Shown here: positions 59,601-64,000 of the stretch, piece after piece
How positions within the stretch are numbered: the first letter of the stretch is position 1
Layout: each line of letters opens with the position of its first letter
Source: Dictyostelium firmibasis
Taxonomy: Eukaryota > Evosea > Eumycetozoa > Dictyosteliales > Dictyosteliaceae
DNA: 64,000 bases
Direction of reading: 5' to 3'
Assembly: GCA_036169595.1 (NCBI GenBank)
Contig: CM069767.1
Coordinates: forward strand, 992,501-1,056,500
The notes under the pieces: generated by a model
The model's database searches: none
Seen by the model: the letters and a program-made list of their open reading frames with translations, nothing else
Told to the model about the DNA's origin: nothing
Translations under genes and position numbers: made by a program

Positions 59601-62298
59601 GCATCTCTTCGTTCTTATTATTCACCAACTCAAAGAGTGAATCTACAACTTTTTCTTTAAATTCCTTTGAGTCATTATCGCTATCACCAAAACAGATCCA
59701 ACCCAATGATTGAATTGCTCCTTCTGATAGATTTCTTTCACTTGATGCTGTTGACTTGACCACTTGGATTAATTTTGAAATTATTTTTAATTTCTCTTCC
59801 AATGTTGAAAAAGGTAATGATCTATAAATACCAACCAAACCAATCGATTGAACTGTACACAATTTAATTGCTTGGTTGTTATGATCAATGAATTTTTCAA
59901 ATATTAAATTTATAAATTTCTTTACGATAACTTCTTGATTGATTTTATCATATTGTTGCTTTCTATTAAAATTTGAAATTATTGATGCCAAGGATAACAT
60001 TGAGCCATAAACTTCAATAACATCATTATCAAATTCAACCTTTTTCAAGAATTGATTAATCAACTCATCCAATTTCTCTTTTGTGAAATAAAAACTAATC
60101 AAACCAATCATTTTGGAATAGAGATCTTTAAACAAAGGTTTCGACGATTGAATCAATTTATCGATTAGTCCTAATTTTGTTGGTGATTGAGCAAACTGTT
60201 CAATAACTTGTTCATCTAAATTCATTAGATCCAAGAGTGATGTTGAGCTAACCAAGGCAACATCATCACCAATTTTACTTTGCAAACCGATTTCAATGAA
60301 TGATAAATACTTTTCAATAGTATCTTTATCCAAGGTATTGATTACATACTGTGAAGTGGTTTGACCGTTTAACAATGCAGACTTTCTTAAACATTTTCTT
60401 AATAACTCCAACATGTTTTCATAAGACATTGCAGAGAATCCAATTTGAAGTCCACCTTGGAAGTACTTGGATTTACCACCGTTGGTATTGGATTTGATTA
60501 ATTCATTACGACGATCGATTATATAATTTAACAAAGATTTAAAATCTGGATAGATTTGTTTCGATTCTTCGAGTGTCGATGGAATCATCATATTGCCTTG
60601 ATGTTGGTATGGCTCCAAACCCCTCTTTGCCTCCTCTCTGATATCTGGTCTAGAGTCACCACTGAAAATCAAACTTATATAACGTGATCTAATATCTTGA
60701 AATGGAAAACAATGTTGTGCCCATTGTAAACAAATTGTACGAATTTGATACTCACTATTTTCATAGCCATGCACAAATGAATTTAAAATGCCAATCAATT
60801 GATCACCGATATCTGGAGATGGGTCTATGAATGCCTCTCTAATCATAACCAATGAATCTTGAATCGATATTGCTACCATTGATTCTTCGGTTGAGACTTT
60901 TTTCATTAATTTACCTATCAATTGAATATCATTCTTAAAGAGGTCTTTATTACGTTTACATAAGAGTCCCAAGGACATGTAGGTAAATGATTTCAACTCA
61001 TTGATATCTTTACTTGTGCTACCAGAGTTTTCCAATTCATCAATTAACTTCAATAAACCCGAGAAGATAACTGGACCCATTGTTGATAATTGTTGATCGG
61101 AAGAATGTCTAAACACCCATTGAACGAAAATCATTGCCGATTGCTTCAATTTCATCGTTGTTGCCGATCCATAAATACTATCAAAGATAACATGTAATGT
61201 CAATGAGAATTGATTGGCTGCTGGTATTGACTTACAAAAGTATTGTAATATTCTCTCTTTGAGAGCCGGTGATGCCTCATGTCTTCTTTGATCAATTGGT
61301 ATATCTTGTTTTGGTTGTTTATTTTGTGCAATCACTTGGGAGCCTAAAAAGAGGGAATACATTTGTTCAACCAATTGAACATTTTCAAATTTAACTTTTG
61401 ATAATCTTTTGATGGTATCTTCAGCTTTCTTTTGAACCTCTTGAAAGTTTATATCAACGGATGTCACTAGGAAATGTAAGAAAATATCATTCTCTTGTTG
61501 AATCACTCCGCATGATAATACATTTAGAATTGCTAATTTTCTTTCATTTAATTGATTGAAATCATATTTGTTCAATTGTTTACCCATTATTCTTTGTAAT
61601 GATACAGAACTATGACATGGTGGTATACCTGCGATCACTTTGGTTTGAGCATCTGGTGGTGGTGTTATTAAAAAATCAAAAAAGAATGATAAAATAACTT
61701 TATTATCTTTTTCATTTCTTAAAAATTCGAATAATTCATTCTTTTCTTTTTCACTCTTTGGAATTTGAATTGAAATTAATATCTTTACAAAAAATGAAAA
61801 TAATTAAAAAAGAGTTAGAATTTTATCAAATTATTTGAGAAAAATAAATTAAAAAATTAATCCGAATGTACCTACAGATAAAATTATATGACAAAATATA
61901 TCTTGTTGTGTTGATGGTAATCTATAAATATCTTTTGTAATTTGAGAAAGAAATGGAACCTTTGAAGTTGAGGATAAAGATTTAAAACCCTTTTCAATAT
62001 AAATGATAGCAAAGCTTTTAACAGTCACCGATTTCTCATCATTGTGAAAAAGGGATAAAAGTTTTTCAATTGGAAATTGAATATTAGATGTTACCATTGA
62101 TCTTTTGTTTATATTACTTAATACTTCCAACACCTTCTTTTTGACCGATTCATCATTGTGATTCAATTTCTCTATAATCACATCTAAATATGATTCCAAA
62201 AATCTTTCAAATGATGTCTCTGTATCAATTAATGCAAATCTAAATAAAATATTATTTAATTCTTTTATAGCTTCATTTGGTTGTTCGATTGTAGTCAT
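56641..62298 (-). CDS. ecm29: Proteasome adaptor and scaffold protein ECM29 homologue
   Basis: Exons 61876-62298 and 56641-61782 join in phase 0 to 1854 residues, near the human length. The protein is all-helical and built of HEAT repeats. The N-terminal block (LNNILFRFALIDTETSFERFL) and conserved stretches such as SLGLLCKRNKDLF, SAGIWMVCLLKNFGKLP, then GASFAIVSLASKAKDELAPLLPSLIPKIYRFVYDPNPKMAASM, and then MGTNSWRVREASCSAI match the ECM29 family. ECM29 tethers the 26S proteasome core and regulatory particle, and acts in assembly checking and in linking proteasomes to endosomes and motors. Almost the whole protein is in one large exon. Confidence 0.95.
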
Positions 62299-63141
62299 TA
62301 TTAGAAATATAAAAAAAAAAAAAAAATTAAAACAAAAAAAAAAAAATAATAATTAAATAATAAAATATAATAAATAAATATTGAAATTATAAGAAAAAAA
62401 AATAAAAAAAAAAAATAAAAAAAATTATAAAAATAAAAAAATTGTTTTTTTTTTTTAATTTAAATGCAACTCCTCCTTTTGTGAAGATCAAAATTAATAA
62501 AAAAAAAAAATAAAATTAAAAAAAAAAAATTAAAAAATTAAAAAAAAATAAAAATAAAAAAAAATAACACCTAATTTTTTTGTTTTTTTTTTTTAAAATT
62601 TTCTATTGGAAATATATATACATTCAACAATATATGGAAAACCAAAATATGTGAATTGCTGAATTTTGAATCTGTCAATATCAGGAATAGAAGAGATCAC
62701 AACAAGAGGGCTGACTCATGAATATTAAAATGCATCACTCATTATCTTGGTATCTTTTTGGGAGTTTTTAAAAAATTTTAAAAAAAATTAATATAAAATA
62801 AAAAATTATAAATTAAAAAAAAATAAAATAAAATAAAATAAAAAAAAATAATAAATTCAATTATAATAAATAAATTAAAAAACTCATTGTTTTTTTTTTT
62901 TTTTTTTTTTTTGTTTTTTTTTTTTCTTTTATTTGTAGAGACCCCACTTTCAAACACACATAAGAAAAAAAAAATACAAAAATAAATAAATATATAAAAA
63001 AAAAAAATACATTAAAAAAAAAATTTTATGTCTAAAAAATTATTTATTTTAAATAATCACAACAAACAACTCTAGAGATCAATATTAACTAAAAAATAAT
63101 AAAAAAAAAAAAATAAAAAAAAAAGATAGAAAAAAAAAACA
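62299..63141. promoter_or_regulatory. Divergent promoter region, ECM29 and HID1
   Basis: 843 bases. Mostly A/T tracts, but 62605-62765 is a more complex island. It contains the bZIP/AP-1-type site TGACTCA at 62712-62718 and, about 20 bases on, a second partial copy (CACTCAT). Both flanking genes are transcribed away from it. Confidence 0.55.
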
Positions 63142-64000
63142 ATGGGAACAGGATCATCAAGAGAACAACATTTAAATAGTTTTAATACACTACGACAAGA
63201 AACCGTTCCATTTTCATCAGATTTATGGAAAACTATTCTTTCGCAAAATATTGAAGAAGATTCTTTGTACCTTGAAAATTTAAAAAAATTAAAAAATGAA
63301 AGACCCGAAAATTTAGCAACCTTTATAAAAAAAGTAGGCATAAAAAAAGATAATCTTTAACTTAATAAAAAAAAAAATTGTATCTAATTTTTTTATTTTG
63401 CAAAATTTCTTTTTTTTTTTATCTTTTTTCAATTTTTGTAGTTAGTAAATCAATTAGTATTAGTAAAAGGTTTACAAAGAGAAAAAAATACAGCAGGTGA
63501 TTTTCAATTAACCACTATATCACTATCTTATTTATCAAGAATTTTACCAATTGTATTTGAAAGTAATGATGACTTTGCTGATAAAGTCTTTTGGTTAAAT
63601 CAAGACATTGAACCATTATCACACCCATCTGCAAAAATCTCAACGCCACCAACAATAACAACAACAACTGAAATCTCAAAAGAAGAACAAAATAAAAATG
63701 TTGAACAAGAGAAAAAAGATGAACAAGAGAAAAAAGATGAATTAGAAAAAAATGATGAAGAAAAAAAAACAACCACTACCACTACTACTACTACTACTGC
63801 ATCAAATCATAGTAATGAGTCATCATTTGATACAACACCATTGGCAGTTAAATTAATGGATAGTTTATTAGATCTATTGTTTTTCCCTGGTTTTACCGTT
63901 ACTGAATCATTAGGATTAAAGAGTCCAAAGGAAGCATCACCAGATGCATTACCAGTATTATTTAGCTGGGCCGGTGGATTTGGTGTAGATAATGTTCCAA
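63142..64000 (+). CDS. HID1 homologue, N-terminal part (runs off the window)
   Basis: Exon 1 (63142-63333) and exon 2 (63442 onward, still open at the window end) join in phase 0. The start MGTGSSREQ carries an N-myristoylation motif, as in HID-1. The conserved order SDLWKTILSQN, then NERPENLATFIKKLVNQLV, then LSYLSRILPIVFE, then FADKVFWLN matches the family. A low-complexity Lys/Glu/Thr insert comes next. After it, PLAVKLMDSLLDLLFFPGFTV corresponds to the HID1 ADLLFCPDFTV block. HID1 is a peripheral Golgi protein needed for dense-core vesicle formation and trans-Golgi function. About 250 residues are in the window, against a usual family length near 800. Confidence 0.9.

Overview
The window looks like nuclear DNA of Dictyostelium discoideum or a very close relative. 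Intergenic DNA and introns are almost pure A/T with long homopolymers. Trinucleotide arrays (TTA/AAT, CAA) run through introns, spacers and coding sequence as poly-Asn and poly-Gln. Introns are short and begin GTATGT/GTAAGT. The gene families also fit: a PTEN-like phosphatase, ComC/EGF-type surface proteins, a diflavin reductase and very long Asn-rich proteins. No LTR, DIRS, LINE or DNA-transposon sequence, tRNA, rRNA or CRISPR array was recognised. All intron borders below were set by eye from splice motifs and reading-frame continuity.

Layout. 1-4644 is gene-free and carries unusual G/C-rich islands, palindromes and one long hairpin. 4645-10466 (+): PTEN-family phosphatase, then an LRR-like/EGF/ComC-type membrane protein. 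10587-20793 (-): a 7-TM protein, CTF8, formimidoyltransferase-cyclodeaminase, a degenerate RNase II-like protein and a divergent actin. 21213-23315 (+): the NDOR1/Tah18-type diflavin reductase. 23460-25613 (-): a KUP potassium transporter. 27545-31496 (+): a phosphoribosyltransferase-like protein and an EF-2 paralogue with a ruined GTPase. 31575-35144 (-): RMND1-like protein, RPA32 and Vps60/CHMP5. 36183-49988 (+): ribosomal P1, two giant PPR-like proteins in tandem and a ZZ-finger/carboxylate-reductase fusion. 50015-62298 (-): a second ComC-type protein, a secreted patatin and ECM29. 63142 to the end (+): the start of a HID1 homologue.

Functional themes. Several proteins appear mitochondrial: the RNB-like protein, the RMND1-like protein and the two PPR-like proteins; three of these four families are tied to organelle RNA or translation. 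CTF8 and RPA32 act in DNA replication, and each has a lone GCGC-core motif in an otherwise A/T-only upstream region. ECM29, Vps60 and HID1 serve protein turnover and membrane traffic. The most unusual coding finds are the EF-2 paralogue lacking the P-loop, the G3 motif and the diphthamide histidine (28638-31496), the ZZ-finger fusion to an adenylation-carrier-reductase enzyme (46203-49988), and the RNB-fold protein that seems to have lost its metal-binding aspartates (15990-19316).
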